From Asterella californica (lineage: Eukaryota > Streptophyta > Marchantiopsida > Marchantiales > Aytoniaceae): 64,000 nucleotides of DNA. The DNA is taken from the NCBI GenBank assembly GCA_036924285.1, contig JAYKYS010000002.1, forward strand, positions 47,879,501 through 47,943,500. Reading direction: 5' to 3'. A model generated the notes under the pieces. It made no database searches. It was given only the letters and a program-made list of their open reading frames with translations, and was not told the DNA's origin. Each line of letters begins with the position of its first letter. Positions within the stretch are counted from its first letter, which is position 1. This document shows, one piece after another, positions 24,577-37,572 of the stretch. Made by a program: the position numbers and the translations under genes.

Positions 24577-27076
24577 TAAGACGAGACGAGTTCTATTCCC
24601 AACCCTAGACAATGACACAAAAACTTGAAATGAGACTTGAAACTTGAATTGCTGACTGACTCATGCGAGCCCCGCCCTTAGCTGAAACCAAATGTTCAAA
24701 GTCATGCAAAGATGTCCAAACTGACTTGACATGCAGTTCATACTGTTCTGTTTTTCCGACACACTGTACAAAGAGTGGAGGGTAGGACGATGGGACAGTT
24801 TCGCTGTGCAGTTAGTTCGCAACCCAGGTAGTACTAGGGCAATTCAAACTCAGTTTTTTCAGGTTTTTGTCGTAAGTTTTACGTATGCAGTGTATGCTCG
24901 TAGATGAAATCTTCTCTAAATGAGATCTCCTAAACACTGTTGAAATCAATCAGATGTTATGCAGTCCCTGACGAAGCCTGAAATTTTGGGACTTACTTCT
25001 TGTCACCTGAATCCTGTCCGTTACGGAGAAAGGTTTGAGTGGCCAGGTACGGTATACCGCAGCATTTACCTTCAAACTGGGTACATGCTTTAGCAAGGAG
25101 ACCAGTCAGCGGGTGACTGTTAGGTACATCAGCAAGTCATCTCGCTCCTCGACTACATCTCTTGTTTCCCTCTTCGGTACCATGCAAAATCTGTGTGGTA
25201 ACACCAGTCAAACGAAAATCAATCGTAATCTTCATGATCAGATATGCCTGAGATCTGCCTGATACCTCTGCATGGACGCATTGACCTGAGATTACCGTAG
25301 CTAATGAGTTCGATGAACCGTCACGCCGTGCAAACCTCCCAAAATGCTTTGTTAAACGTTCTGTTGATGATATTGAACTTTACAATTCAAGTACTTGCAG
25401 GTCCGGCGTTGATCTATAAAATCGTTGATGCGCCGCATGGATAACAGTACAGTGAAGGGATTGCTCGTCAAGCCCGATGGCAAAGAACAAGACTTTTACG
25501 AAACGACATAGCTAGCACAAGAGGTATGTTTCTCTGACTTATATGATGATTGCACCTGCTGGACAAGCTGAAAAGGCTACTTCATACTCACAAAGGTTCG
25601 AGAAAAAGCAGATACAGTCACTTCTGAAAGAACTTTTGCTATAATAGTTCCAGGTTAGTCTCTTCCAGAACAACCAGCTTGAAACAAGCGTTCTCACCAT
25701 TCGAAGGACCCACCTCATGGTACATGAAACCGCTCGTGAATGGTAGTTATAGGTATATGATATCGCAGGACTTCCCTGCTTCAAAATCGATCATGTGTGA
25801 ATGCTAATGTTCTTGTGTTCTAGTTGTTGGAGAGCCTTTTCATCAAGGCCGCTTAGGGTCTACGCTTTCGATTGACGTGCAGTTACAATAAGTTGTCCAA
25901 ACTGAGTGTACTCAAGTTGACAAGCTTTTGTGCTTTCATCGAAATCATTCAAGAGAGAGAAACTTTATGAATGGTTTATACACGATTATACTTTATCACA
26001 TTACAGTCAGAATGTCAGATGTTCAAACCCTAGATGCGAGTATAAAAGCAAAGAAACGAATAATCGTTTTTTCCTTCTCGTGTACTTTAGGTTAGAGAGA
26101 GGATACTGTTCTGTTACAAGAAACGACCAAAACTTAGTTTTTGTATTTCTCAATAGATACTCAATGATTGGTTGTGAAGTGAATCACATAGTGTAAAGCT
26201 ATAGAACAGCTTTGCTTTAATTCACACTTTACAGATTCTGTTCTCGCAAGTAAATTCTATCGACAAAACTCGTTTTTTAAAAGTTTCTATTGAAGGTAAG
26301 TATTTTACGTATAACTGTTTAATTTCTTTGATCGCAGACAGGCCACCCAAGTTGTCTGGTTACCAGACATATCTATAAGGGCATCTGGGACACAAAATAA
26401 TTTGGTTTAAGTTTAAGGCGAGTTAAAATAAAGTTCACTTTTATGAATGGAGAAGTCTATGAAAAACCCTTTTGGCTCGTCAGCTTTGCACTCTTCTTTT
26501 GTCGACCATGCTATTACTTCAATTATATTCATTTTACACCCAATAGGTATATCCATAAGTACTCTTTTACTCTAAACACTTCGAGACTTGAGAAATTTGG
26601 ATTTGAACTAAGAGGGTGCAGTCTCTAAGTACAGGAAGAAAACATTCCAAAATTTCACAATTATATGTGCAACTATGAAATGAATATTTTATCCCTAACA
26701 TATCTAAATTCTTGATAGTATATCTCGAGATTATTTCTTTAGAAGGATTCATTCGTAAGTTGTGTTGGATAAGTGAATAAATAAATGACTTCTATAAATA
26801 CTAGAGGAAAATATAAAACTAAATGTTGAATTTAAATATAGAAACGTGAACACTAATTAAGTACTATTTATATATTTATATATAGAAACTAACATTATTA
26901 AAATATTTTTTAACAGTCTTTAAAGAGAGACATTCCAACCGAATAGATCTTTTTAGTTATCCATCTCAGTTCAATGCCCGTTAAATGGTCTTAAATCCTG
27001 CAACTGTTAGTGAATTGATGTAGACACCATATCTTCGAAGCATGACAGTGAATTGTTTGCCCTAGTCCATAGTCCT

Positions 27077-27111
27077 AGCTTTGATATCTGTAAAGTTTAG
27101 ATATCAAAGCT
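27077..27111. repeat. Perfect inverted repeat, 13-bp arms
   Basis: AGCTTTGATATCT at 27,077-27,089 pairs with AGATATCAAAGCT at 27,099-27,111 across a 9-nt spacer. No associated gene. Confidence 0.75.
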
Positions 27112-28390
27112 CTATCAAACTTTAGGATATATACAAAGAACCATATCGAATTCTAGATATACATAAATGCGGATATATGAAATGACATGTATCAAACATG
27201 ACAAAGAAACTAGATCACCGCGACATGATTGCATTTCAAGTTTTTCTTCTCTCAGTATATGTCATTCTAGTCACATGTGGAGCCATGCATGGTGTTCATG
27301 CTCACATGCAACCCTGGAAGATGTACTACGTCTACACAAAAATTGATCAAAGTGACATTAATAGATCCCCTGATTGTTGTTTCACATGACTTTTTTACCA
27401 TTGTGCGATGGGATGCATGTAAAAGCAAACCTCATCACATTTGTCATGTTGAATGCTTTGTCATGTGGGGATGCTCTTATACCTTAGGTGTTTGTGGTGG
27501 TGATCCACACGTTGATGGTAATGCACACCATATATCATCTTCAAGTCTATGAGTAGGAAATCTGATAATTACTTATTGTCTGGGAGTTTACTAGTTAATT
27601 TTGTTAAACATAAGTACAAGTAAAATATGGTATTTTTGTATTCGAAGAAGGAAAAAGTTTCTAAAGCTCATTTCTGTAAAAATAGGGGATTTTATTTCTC
27701 TGCTCTTGCTGCTGGACTTATTGAACTGCGAAGTCCGAGATAAGATGTAAACCAAAGTTAGCTCTAGTTTAGTTTTTGTGTCGACTGTCATCATCATCGA
27801 GTATTTTCAAGGTCATGCTATCAATGACCTTCTTGGTCACCATAGCATAATACAATTCTACCTCATCTTTGAGACAGTACCCTCACATCTTCATAAAGAC
27901 GTGAATATCTTTGTTAGTCAATTTTTTCATCATAACCTTTCTTCCCACAAGTGTCTGCATTGTCCAATCAAGCACTTGTATTATTCTCTTCTTTACTGCT
28001 ATGCAAGATCTAGCCATACTTGCGATAGTCCCTTCGAGGTTAGCAGTTCACCCCCATCAAACAAAGCAAACATTCCTGAGATATTCCTCATCTAAGAATA
28101 TATTCTTATATCCAACTCGTCGTCAACTTTTCCTTCAACGACTGGCAACTCAAGCTTTCAGATTAGAGCCTTTTGCTTCGATTCTCCTCCAGCTATTACT
28201 CGGTGCTCTCATGAACTTTCTTTTCGGGACCTGCTTTCTCAAAAACATGGTCCGTTTTCTACCTTGTTTTCTTTTATATGATGTTTACACGCAAATTGAT
28301 ATTTCTGGGAATATCTAACTATTCATTAAAATTTGGATATACCGAAGTCCAATTCTCAAGTTCAATTTGACCATATTTGTAGTTTCTATT

Positions 28391-28600
28391 GTCCAAATAT
28401 TTTTGTTGAAATGTCCAAAACTTCTACTACGGAGTCCAAATTAGAGTTTGAATTGTCTGTATTGTAATTTTAAATTCAAATTTATCGTAGTTCTAGTTCT
28501 AGTAGTCCAAATATCGTCTCTGAAATGTCCAAAAGTTTTACTTCCGAATAGAAAAGAGAGTTTGAATTATCCATATTTTAATTCAGAGTAAGGTAAAACT
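28391..28600. repeat. Diverged tandem repeat, period about 113 bp
   Basis: Two units starting GTCCAAATAT at 28,391 and 28,504 share GAAATGTCCAAAA and AGAGTTTGAATT in the same order with many substitutions. They are AT-rich and non-coding. Confidence 0.6.
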
Positions 28601-29405
28601 TATAATTTCTGTATATAAATTACAAAACTAAAAAAAATAAAATCTAAATATACTTAAATATTTACCAGTATCAAAATCATGTTAATCTTAATATCGATAA
28701 ATACAAAGATATTACCTTGCTTACCTCAAGCCGATGATCTATATGATCATTCTCCTGTCACCTCTTACTAAAACTTTTGAAAGTTTTAATATTATAAGCA
28801 TGCTTTCACGAGAATTTGATCGTATTCAAATCAAATGAAACATCATCTTTTAACCCTACATGAGATTAGTAAATTTCAATACCCAATTGAAATTTACAAT
28901 GTAATTTGATAAGTTAAAAAGCTCATCCAGTTCATATTGTGAATATCATAATTAAAACCGGAATCACATAAAATCATTTATATAATTAAAAAGTTTAAAA
29001 AATTATTCATATGATCATTCATGAATCAAGATAAATAAAACAAATATTTCAAAGTAATAAGTTTTTATTTACAAATGATACATAGATATCACATATGTTT
29101 CAAACACGTGAAACCCCATCCATCTTTCTCGCAATTGACTCTACAATCTAGGATTATCCTCTTCTAACGAAGTGTCTTGGAATAGCAAGAGGATGATGAG
29201 ATTCAATATATGTCAATGCTTTGGACAAAGAAACTCTTTTAAATATGTAAACAATCTATCTACGGAAAAATTATCTTTAACTGAACCACTAAAAGCTTTT
29301 GGTGATATCTACGTATATCTATGATTGAAGAAGTGAGTATATTTTCTTTCATCGATAGATACGTAATCTACAAATCGTATTGAGAAAAATTGATACATCT
29401 TCCTT

Positions 29406-30142
29406 GATCTGCTAACGGCCGTTAGCAGATCCTCGCAGCCATAAAAAAAAGTAAAGTCTTTATCATGTCCATTTTTATCTTTTCAAGAGACATCTGATTG
29501 TCTTTTATGGGTAACCACAGCGTACCTAGACCAGATTCACACAACTGCAGCTTTTTGCAGCACCTCCAACCGAGAGCAAGAGAGTTTAAATCCTACATCT
29601 TTCGCTTAGAGGTCTAGAACTCAACCATCTCAGTTATCGATCTTCGGTGTATACCTCGGAAGCATACTAGCATGGGTTCAACTTGACAGTGATCTGCTAA
29701 CACACGTTAGCAGATCATGCAGCCATACCTCTTACTTAGATTGATACTTGATTTTCATGCATGGATGTTTGAGCCCTATACAGCTCTTACTGGAGGGCTG
29801 CTGCGGAGATCTGCCAACGTTAGCATATAGCGTAGCATCTCCTCAAGTTTGAAAATTTATTTTCATCGTTTCTACTACATATTCTTTTGTCAATATTCTT
29901 TAGTCCGCAGCTGTATTCTGCACACTATATTCTTGTGTCTTCGGTGGTGATCTACTAACGCTCGTTAGCAGATCCTCATAGTTGATCCATATTTTTATAT
30001 GTCATCCTCACCTCTTGAACGTCTTGTTTGTGTAGTGCTTTGAACTGTTCGCGTTGGCTGCTGTACCTCCATTCTCCGCTCACCTTTATCTTGTCAGGTG
30101 ATAAGTTCTACACGGGGATATGCTAACATCCGTTAGCAGGTC
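29406..30142. repeat. Cluster of five related 26-bp palindromes
   Basis: The motif GATCTGCTAAC-nnnn-GTTAGCAGATC occurs at 29,406-29,431 (a perfect palindrome), 29,691-29,716, 29,808-29,829 (centre deleted), 29,949-29,974 and 30,117-30,142. Three copies are followed by forms of CTCGCAG or ATGCAGCC. The DNA between copies is not obviously repeated, so it is not a simple tandem array. It may be a repeated protein-binding site or the stem of a repeated fold-back element. It lies just upstream of the broken ORF at 30.5-31.3 kb. Confidence 0.85.
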
Positions 30143-30479
30143 TCCGCACCGGACCTCCTACTGCTATCCCTAGCCTTAACCATAACACATGGTGAGAGTC
30201 GTCAACAATGATCCTTCAGGGGCCATCCTCTTCATGACAAAAACGATATTAAGTAAGAAAAAGTACTACGATGTTTTGCTCTCTATTGGAGCAAAAATCA
30301 CTGATCTTGGAATCGTCAAGTCTTTATCGACGACATTTACCACGAGCATATGGTGGGTTCTGGACGCATGATCGTTGAGGTGGTGATATGTTTGACAATA
30401 CTTACAATTTATCTTATCTGTCAATGGGTGCTGATCCTTTGAATTAAGTTGTCAGTTTGTTCGTGTTGTGGGACTTGAA

Positions 30480-31318
30480 GAATGTCTAAGTGGTGAAGCG
30501 GCAGAGCATACAACCTTCTGAGGTTGTAGACTCGGAAATACGAAGCAATACATGTAGGGAGCTTGTTCCTTTCTCAGGAGAAGAGACCCATAACCCGAAA
30601 GGAGATGTGTCAGAGCAAGAAGATCACGAAGAAGAATATATTCCAGAGCAAGAAGGACTCTTGACTCACATGTGTTATCAACAAAATACAAAGAGTTGTC
30701 CCCTCGAGAAAATATATTTCTTCTTAGCAACGTTGAAGGAAAATCACTTGCGGAAGGGGAGGTATTCTTTCTAGACAGTAATGCTTGCATTGAAGGAAAC
30801 ATCATTGGTGAAGATACACGGGCATTGTGTTGTTGCAGGGGTGATGATATTGGGTTTGGTTGATTGTCAAGATTTGGTTTCACGTGATTTACAAACTTTT
30901 GTGTCTGTTAAATCTTTCCTTGGTGAGATGGTTGATCTTGAAGTTACATCTGGTGGAAAATGGCATGCTTTTAGGAGATCTTTGCTCTACATTTGAAGAT
31001 GCTGATTTTGTGATGGACAAGCTGACATAAGCGGCGGTTCTAAGCCAAAGGTCCTTACCACAGTACAAAACATAAGCGCATGGACCCGAAGGTGAAAGAA
31101 CAAAAGGAGTTGCAGAAAAAAGCAGTGAAATATCTCACAGATCAGACCATCGTCACAAACATGTTGAGAGGATGTTCATGTCCACAAGATTGTTGCAGAG
31201 TATTCAAGAAGGAGGATATAAGAGAAAAAAGGCAGTTTTCTATGGGATGAAACATGACAGACGAAAGGAGTATATCTGTGCAAAGATTGATGCTTCTCAA
31301 ATGAGACCATGTTCTTAG
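30480..31318 (+). pseudogene. Broken ORF with acidic segment and Cys-rich motif
   Basis: I do not recognise the protein. Successive frames give an acidic stretch (SEQEDHEEEYIPEQEG, near 30,610-30,660), an ordinary globular stretch containing PRENIFLLSNVEGKSLAEGE (near 30,700), then SVKSFLGEMVDLEVTSGGKW (near 30,910-30,960). A 56-codon frame from ATG 31,080 to stop 31,250 carries GCSCPQDCCRVFKKEDIREK, and coding sense continues one frame over (VFYGMKHDRRKEYICAKI) to 31,318. The C-x-C-x3-CC cluster followed by a charged helix and a tyrosine-rich stretch recalls zinc-binding segments ahead of some plant and animal transposase domains; that link is inference. Several frameshifts or unseen introns are needed, so I call it a pseudogene. 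Confidence 0.4.
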
Positions 31319-32162
31319 GGTATGGGACCGGTCGTGCCGAAGAAATTGTCCATTTGCCCGGACACGAAGTTGATGTAATGTCGTCCGACGAAGCCTTTTC
31401 TCGTCTAATGCTCTCATTGCACATAAAGTACCGTCCTCTCTTATGAAGGAGGGATTTAATCCTGTGGAACTTGATCCTTCTTTGACATCACATTTAAGCA
31501 AGTTCCATTTCGGTTCGGAACTTCACCGATAAGAAATAGCTATGAGATGGCGTTTATGTTGTATGGAACTCTACATTTTTCTAGAATTCTATCTATTTAC
31601 AAGACTAAATTCCACGAGAATTGGCTTTTGAGATACTCTTTCTGACATCCAATGGATATAACAGGAAAACACAATCACACTATGATCCGGCTGGAACTCG
31701 GGGACTTGGCGATGAAGCACTAAACGGAGTGTACCAGAATAAGCCGTGGAATAGAACCGTCCGAAACCGAGGAAACCAACGACTTAGACAGAAGGAAACC
31801 TGACACCTGGTACTGCTTGACACAGCTGCACGAGGAACTTATTAGATCTGCCGAAATGTGTGCTCAGCTGGAAAATATCTCCTCAAAACTCAAATCAAAG
31901 AAAAGAACATCGGATAACATATAAAGATCCTCGTGTGATTTTCCATCCGATTCTCCGTATGAAGATTGTACTCCGTGATTTGAAGTCTGTCACCACTTGT
32001 TCTTATTATGGCTATCAGATTCTCTACAAAAAGGTATGGACAGTTTCGGTTGCAGTCGATAGTACTGCCGTAAAAACCCCACCGACTCAAGTAAAGAAGC
32101 CAATAAATGGTACCGCTTTTCTGTACCACCGAAAACCAGGTCCGTGGGGTTAGACAATATAG

Positions 32163-32537
32163 CCCTAAACCCTAAACCGTCTTGTTATGTTCTTAGGGTA
32201 TGTGGGTGGAAGAAAACTTCCCTCAGTTGGTGTGACACTGAGATATGGCCGGACTGGGCATGAAGATTCTCAAAGTGTTTGCATGGATGAACACCTTCGC
32301 TACCAATGGGATCAGCCATCAGACGTTCATAACTTCAAAATATGCTCGAAAGTGCGAGAAGGAGACTCTCTGTTTAGGGTTTAGCTTGTGTACAGCTTCC
32401 TTCTACAAGGATACGGCCAGTTTGCAGCTACCAAGAGCTTGGCAGCAAATGGTTCATAGGGCAGGGGAAACTCTACTCTGGACTTTCAAGTTTAGTTTAG
32501 GGTTTAGAGTTTGCTAGATTACGGTTTAGGTTTAGGG
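32163..32537. repeat. Telomere-like motifs facing outward
   Basis: CCCTAAACCCTAAACC at 32,163-32,178 is followed by TTTAGGGTTTAG at 32,373-32,384, TTTAGTTTAGGGTTTAG from 32,491, and GGTTTAGGTTTAGGG at 32,523-32,537. The orientation switches from C-strand on the left to G-strand on the right, the arrangement seen at the two ends of a chromosome. Confidence 0.75.
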
Positions 32538-33895
32538 CTAGAGTTGCTGAGAGATAAACCTGAGAGTCTCCTTATCCGCATGTCATGTGCACGGGAGAGG
32601 CAATTCGTTGTCCTCCTATGATCAAATTGAATAGTCAAAGAGGGTGTCTAAGCTTGGCCCTACAGCTTATAGAAGTGCCCTTAAATGTTTTTCTAAGCCT
32701 TCTCATAAAGGTTTATAAGGTATCTAAACTCCTTATCGTTCGTTTTCAAGGTACAGTACGGTACTGCAGGCTTACGTATCAATTTATTTTTTCCTTCCTG
32801 TATCCATATATTATGTTTATGACGGTCTCTTTCTCTTCAAGAGTATCCAGTTAGCTGAAGTGGGTCACAACTTTCAGCATATCAGATACGATCTTAGCTG
32901 TCTGAGGAGTGATCTGCAGTAGGACTCCCTACTACCTTTCAGCCGAATGGAAGGTTAGTTTCTTAGGGAAAGTAAGCAAATGAGTAGTGTTATAAAAATA
33001 ATATTCCTACCTACTAGTACAAAGGCAATATGTTTGACCGATTGTTCTGTTAACTTTTCCATTTCACTCTTCTGTTGTATAGTGATATGCGCTGATGATG
33101 TTTCCCTGATCGCAAGAGAAGTTTTCTCAAACCAGAAGTCAACATCTCTGTTGTTTTCTGCTTCGGACCCTCACATCACACTTGTCAACCAGCCGAGATT
33201 CCTGCTCTAACATATGCACATTTCCATTTGTTCCGACTAAGGAACGAGTATCCTCTAGCTGCCACTCTCATCTCGTAAACTGCAAGGAAAAGGAAGGTTT
33301 AATTGCAGTGGGTTTTCCGGGACCCCCTCTGCAAAGATATGCACATACCATGTAAACACATTTCTCAATCAGTCCTTGAGCTGTGCTTGTGGTTTGGTGC
33401 TTATGTGCTCTTGGTAAGCAGGTCACTGATCTTTAGTGTAGACAGAAGTCTTCATCATCCGTCAACATGTCATGCAAGTTGGGCTCTTTTGTGAAATAAT
33501 GTTCTTTCTTCATGCTTTCGTGTCACGCGGGCGAGTAGAAAGAGCTTACACGCATCACACGAAGTATACATACAGACAATGAGTCGTCATATGAAGCAGA
33601 AATTTACTTTATCAGACCCCTAGAAAGAATGTCGGACTTGATTAGACTCCTCTTATACTTCTTTACTTGATCACACCTCTCACCTGGAATTGTCAGTCGT
33701 ACATGTCACTTTGTTCAATCAGCAATGCATGTTAAGAAAAAAGACTATCCATACATAGAGACAAGTCAACCAGCGATCTTAAATTACTTTTTCAGGGTCT
33801 GTTCTCGCACCACTGCTCCTGCCGGAAAAGGAGACAAGTCTCAATTTTTTAGGTGACTACCAACATGACCTATATGGCTGGCAATCCAGGTCAGA

Positions 33896-33967
33896 GATCT
33901 GATTAAGCAAGAAATTATAAGAAGGATCTGATCAATTCCGACATTTGTTGTGGAGATCTGATCAAGT
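33896..33967. repeat. GATCTGATCAA-type motif, three copies about 30 bp apart
   Basis: GATCTGAT(T/C)AA occurs at 33,896, 33,925 and 33,955. The spacing (29 and 30 bp) is close to three helical turns. Intervening bases are only loosely similar. Confidence 0.55.
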
Positions 33968-35625
33968 AAATAACTGCAGGGTATTGGGAATGGTAGAAGA
34001 AGAACCAGCCCCAAAAAACTTGGAGAGTACTTGACTGGTCATTGATTCCAAGGAATTTGGACCCACAAATTTCTACTCCACTTCCACCCTTCACAGCATC
34101 TTGCCGCTAACAAGCAATCGACCAGATCACAAAGCGTATAGTGAGAGCGTCACCTCAGCAGTTTCTGCTGGGACTTGCTGGGTTGGCTGATTATTGGTTA
34201 GTAATCCTAGTCGTACGTATGTATTGCCAACAAAAGTGACCTCTCCCTGTGAAGGCTTAATATGGTACGCCTTCTACTTTTTCTTCTGTAAACTTACCAA
34301 CCTCTTCACTACCTCCAGTTTTGTGTCGTCGTTTACTTATTCTTCCTTTCTATTGTAGGATTCTTAGCTAGTGTTTCAAAGCCTGCTTGTAAGAGCACAC
34401 AGCTTTCAGATCGTGCTTGAACGATTTTGTTGCTTCTGGGTGAGTGAGGCTTCAAATGGTCCACTGCACCACGGAGAGGCTTGTTGTCAGATTTGTAACC
34501 TAATGATTATCAAGCGAAAAGAAATACTTTCAGTATATGGAGAGAAAGTGGGAAGAAAATTGAGTTTGTTCCAGATGTATGAAGTGCAAGTAAATCGCAC
34601 ACTAGCAAGAGTTTATAGGCAAATCCATCAAATGATTCCAGATCTGCTCTATCTGTGCATATATGGATGCTCTCTAGGCTCAAAGCTATAGGATTCATGT
34701 AGCTCTGACAGCTATGAGGATTGTCCTTTCATCGGTAACAGAGTATGTTTTGCCCGCCGAGTCTGATGTATGATCTCTGCTATTGGAAATAGCTCCTGGA
34801 GTGCACTCGTCCTGAAAAACATACTACTCCCATGTGGAATCGTGTACCTACCACCTTGCCCCACATAACTCCTTTGTTGGGTATACTTCAATACGAACGA
34901 TACATTTCTCGTTTAGGGTATGTGCTTGTGTACCTTTTTAGTAGTGTGTTGTCCTGCACTGGTACAACAGTTATAACGCGCGTGTTCTCATCGTCTTTGC
35001 GCGGAGAGTTGACAGTGAAGATATGTCCTCGAGCGTCCTCGTCCAAGATGTGTCGAGTTCTACGATTGCTGCTACCTGTCTGTGACTCTGCAAGATGTTC
35101 ATGCTGCTCGTACAGATTATTCTTGTGGTGAACTTTGCTTTCTGGTCTCTAGGAGGTTCCAATGGCATGAGAAATTATATTTGGAAACAATAAAGTAGTT
35201 AAATAGTTAAATTCTAAAATGGTTCGGTTTTAAATAAGGTGGTTTAGTTTCGATCGATTTTGAGGGTTGGAAAACTGTTTGGTTGAAATCATTTGATTAT
35301 AGATCGGTACTTATTTTCGATGGTTTGGTTCGAAAGCGAACATCATGTGGGAGGAAGGTATATCCAGTGCAATCTTCTCATTGTTGTTTAAGTCGATATA
35401 GAAGAAAATTGTTTCATGGTCTTTGTGTATTCAACGTTGTTGATGATCTAGTTCAAGTTCAAAAATGATTTGATAGTCCGATCTTAATTGGTCTCGAGGA
35501 TGTCATAATTATCTATATTTATATCTCATATGTTATAATTCTCGTTTTCACTCCTCCTTCTGTTTTATGTTGTAAGACTTAATCATCATTTTATGATGTT
35601 ACCCTTTATGACTTCATTCACTATA

Positions 35626-35644
35626 GAATATATATATATATATT
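35626..35644. repeat. (TA)n microsatellite
   Basis: A pure TA run in AT-rich non-coding DNA. Confidence 0.85.
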
Positions 35645-37572
35645 ATCTTATCCCCAAAATGATTTGCGCTCTAAAATAAGCTTCTTAGTAGAATTACACG
35701 TTATTCTTGTAAATATAACATTTAGTAGTACTTTTCTTGGTTAGTATATTATATTGATAAAATATACTTTATATGTTTTAACTCGAAAAATATATCTGTT
35801 GATGTACATATCTTTTACAATCTACTTGTTTATCATATGTGTGTGGAAGGAGACAATATCATGGATATTTGATATTCTATTTGATAGATGGTTTATAAAA
35901 TTGAGAATAGTGTATCGAGGAATTGATCCATCGATTAGTCTCTAGGTGTGATTTATTGATGTGTCACTTGATATCACCTTGACAATGAATCAATGGTAGG
36001 GTTTTTACTTACCAAAGTCCTTTTAACGTGATTAGGGTTTTATAGGCAGTTCTTTGATATCATCGTCATAATTCTGTTCATGACCGAGTTATAATTTATA
36101 ATATTATTTTAAAAAGAATAAAAGTAAGAATAATTCTCTGTAATTATTGCTTTTTACATGTGAGAGATCTTTTTAACTCTCAAATGGATTTAGCAAAATT
36201 GATTAGTGATCTCCACAACTTCGCGAGGTTATGAATTTATGAGGTTTTGCATATGTCTTTTATTCTGATGGTCTAAATAATGTAGCTAATATACTGACAT
36301 TAAAACCGATCAACTAGAGGTTAATAGATTCACACACTCAAAAAACAAAAGTAATAATGATTTGATGTTTTCCTTCCAACATCATGTCATTGAGAATGAA
36401 GTTAGCTAATGAATATTGTTATAGTTTTTGGTAACTTAGGTTTAAACTTGTCTAAGGGTTTGTCTCCACTAACCCTCGTATTTTCTTAACTCGAGAGCAA
36501 CCCGGCATGGAAGATCTATTGCTCACAACTGTTAGTTTTCTTCTCAAAATAGTTGTTAAAACTTGTCTTCTCACTCGTGATTGGTTGACGTTCGATTCTG
36601 TGACAAAGTGTTTTCTCACGTATCTATCATCTCATCTTTTCCTAACTCTACTTGAAAGGAATGGACAACATGAAAAATGTAGACAACATATTCCATTTAT
36701 CATTTTTCACTTCTTTGTTTTAGGATCCCGATTCCAGTGAAGGTTCCTTACAAGGCCCAATTATGTTTTCGGTTCTTATTGATAATGAATTTAATAGTTT
36801 TCGAATAGGGCTACACAGAGATTCCAAATGTGGAGTGTGGAAATTATATAAAGCACAACTTATATTGCTCAAACACTCAACCACACAATATTTATATAAA
36901 GGGAAAAGAATATACAAACGCAGGCAAAACCAGACGTGGAGTTCGGTTGCTAACCCTCATTACCAATGCCTGACACATGAGAGGCAACTGTGGACTCGAC
37001 AGTGAGGAGATGTCAAACGGGCACTGAGTACTTACTCCGTCTGTCCGTCTCCACGGACTACAAGGGTACTCCCACTTGGAATACTTCCCGTCGTGGGTAT
37101 GTTGGTTCCAGTAATCGGTTCATGGTAACTGTATATGGATATGTTCGTTCTAGTTGTCGATTCATGGTAGCTATATATGATAGCCATAAAACAGCAATCA
37201 TTTTATGGCAAAGCTTCAACATCTCATCAAAGCATTCACAATGTAAGGTCAATTTCCAAGTACTCGAGCTTGTGGAGTTACTCCTCTCACACACGCACAC
37301 ACATGCATACGGCCGATCTAATTAGAAGTCCAGGGACCCATCTACACCCAAAGCAGGAAAGCGAATACATCGCGGACAAGGAAGAACAATAAGACTTCAC
37401 AGCTCGACTGATGAGGAACTCCTCAGAGCTCCGACTCACCTCGGACCCCTCGTGCGTAAGATTGAAAATATCCTTGTCTTCTGTTCGGACGCAGGTGGGC
37501 TGTCACAACTTTACTCTAGGCTTGACTCATCTGCTGATAAGTTCCAGAAGGTCAGAATACTTGGAAGACCCT

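Larger units (their letters stand above)
24580..29405. other. No gene recognised; AT-rich with local repeats
   Basis: Nearly 5 kb, increasingly AT-rich to the right. A short ORF at 27,198-27,389 begins with a hydrophobic signal-like segment, and an overlapping frame to 27,552 has several Cys, but neither resembles a known family. Discrete structures are the hairpin at 27,077-27,111 and the diverged tandem repeat at 28,391-28,600. Confidence 0.35.

Noticed and set aside
27277..27552. Small Cys-containing ORF with a CGGDPHVDG stretch recalling von Willebrand D motifs
   Set aside because: The similarity is limited to a few residues, no flanking domain is present and the region is plain AT-rich DNA; probably chance.
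29565..29645. tRNA-like sequence on the minus strand (AACTGAGATGGTTGAG ... GTAGGATTTAAACTC) with A-box/B-box-like spacing
   Set aside because: The T-arm and acceptor stems do not pair and the B box is poor. It may be a very old SINE fragment, but there is no second copy in the window to support that.
29406..30142. CRISPR-like array
   Set aside because: Repeats are palindromic and irregularly spaced (117-285 bp), the spacers are too long and the DNA is a plant nuclear genome.
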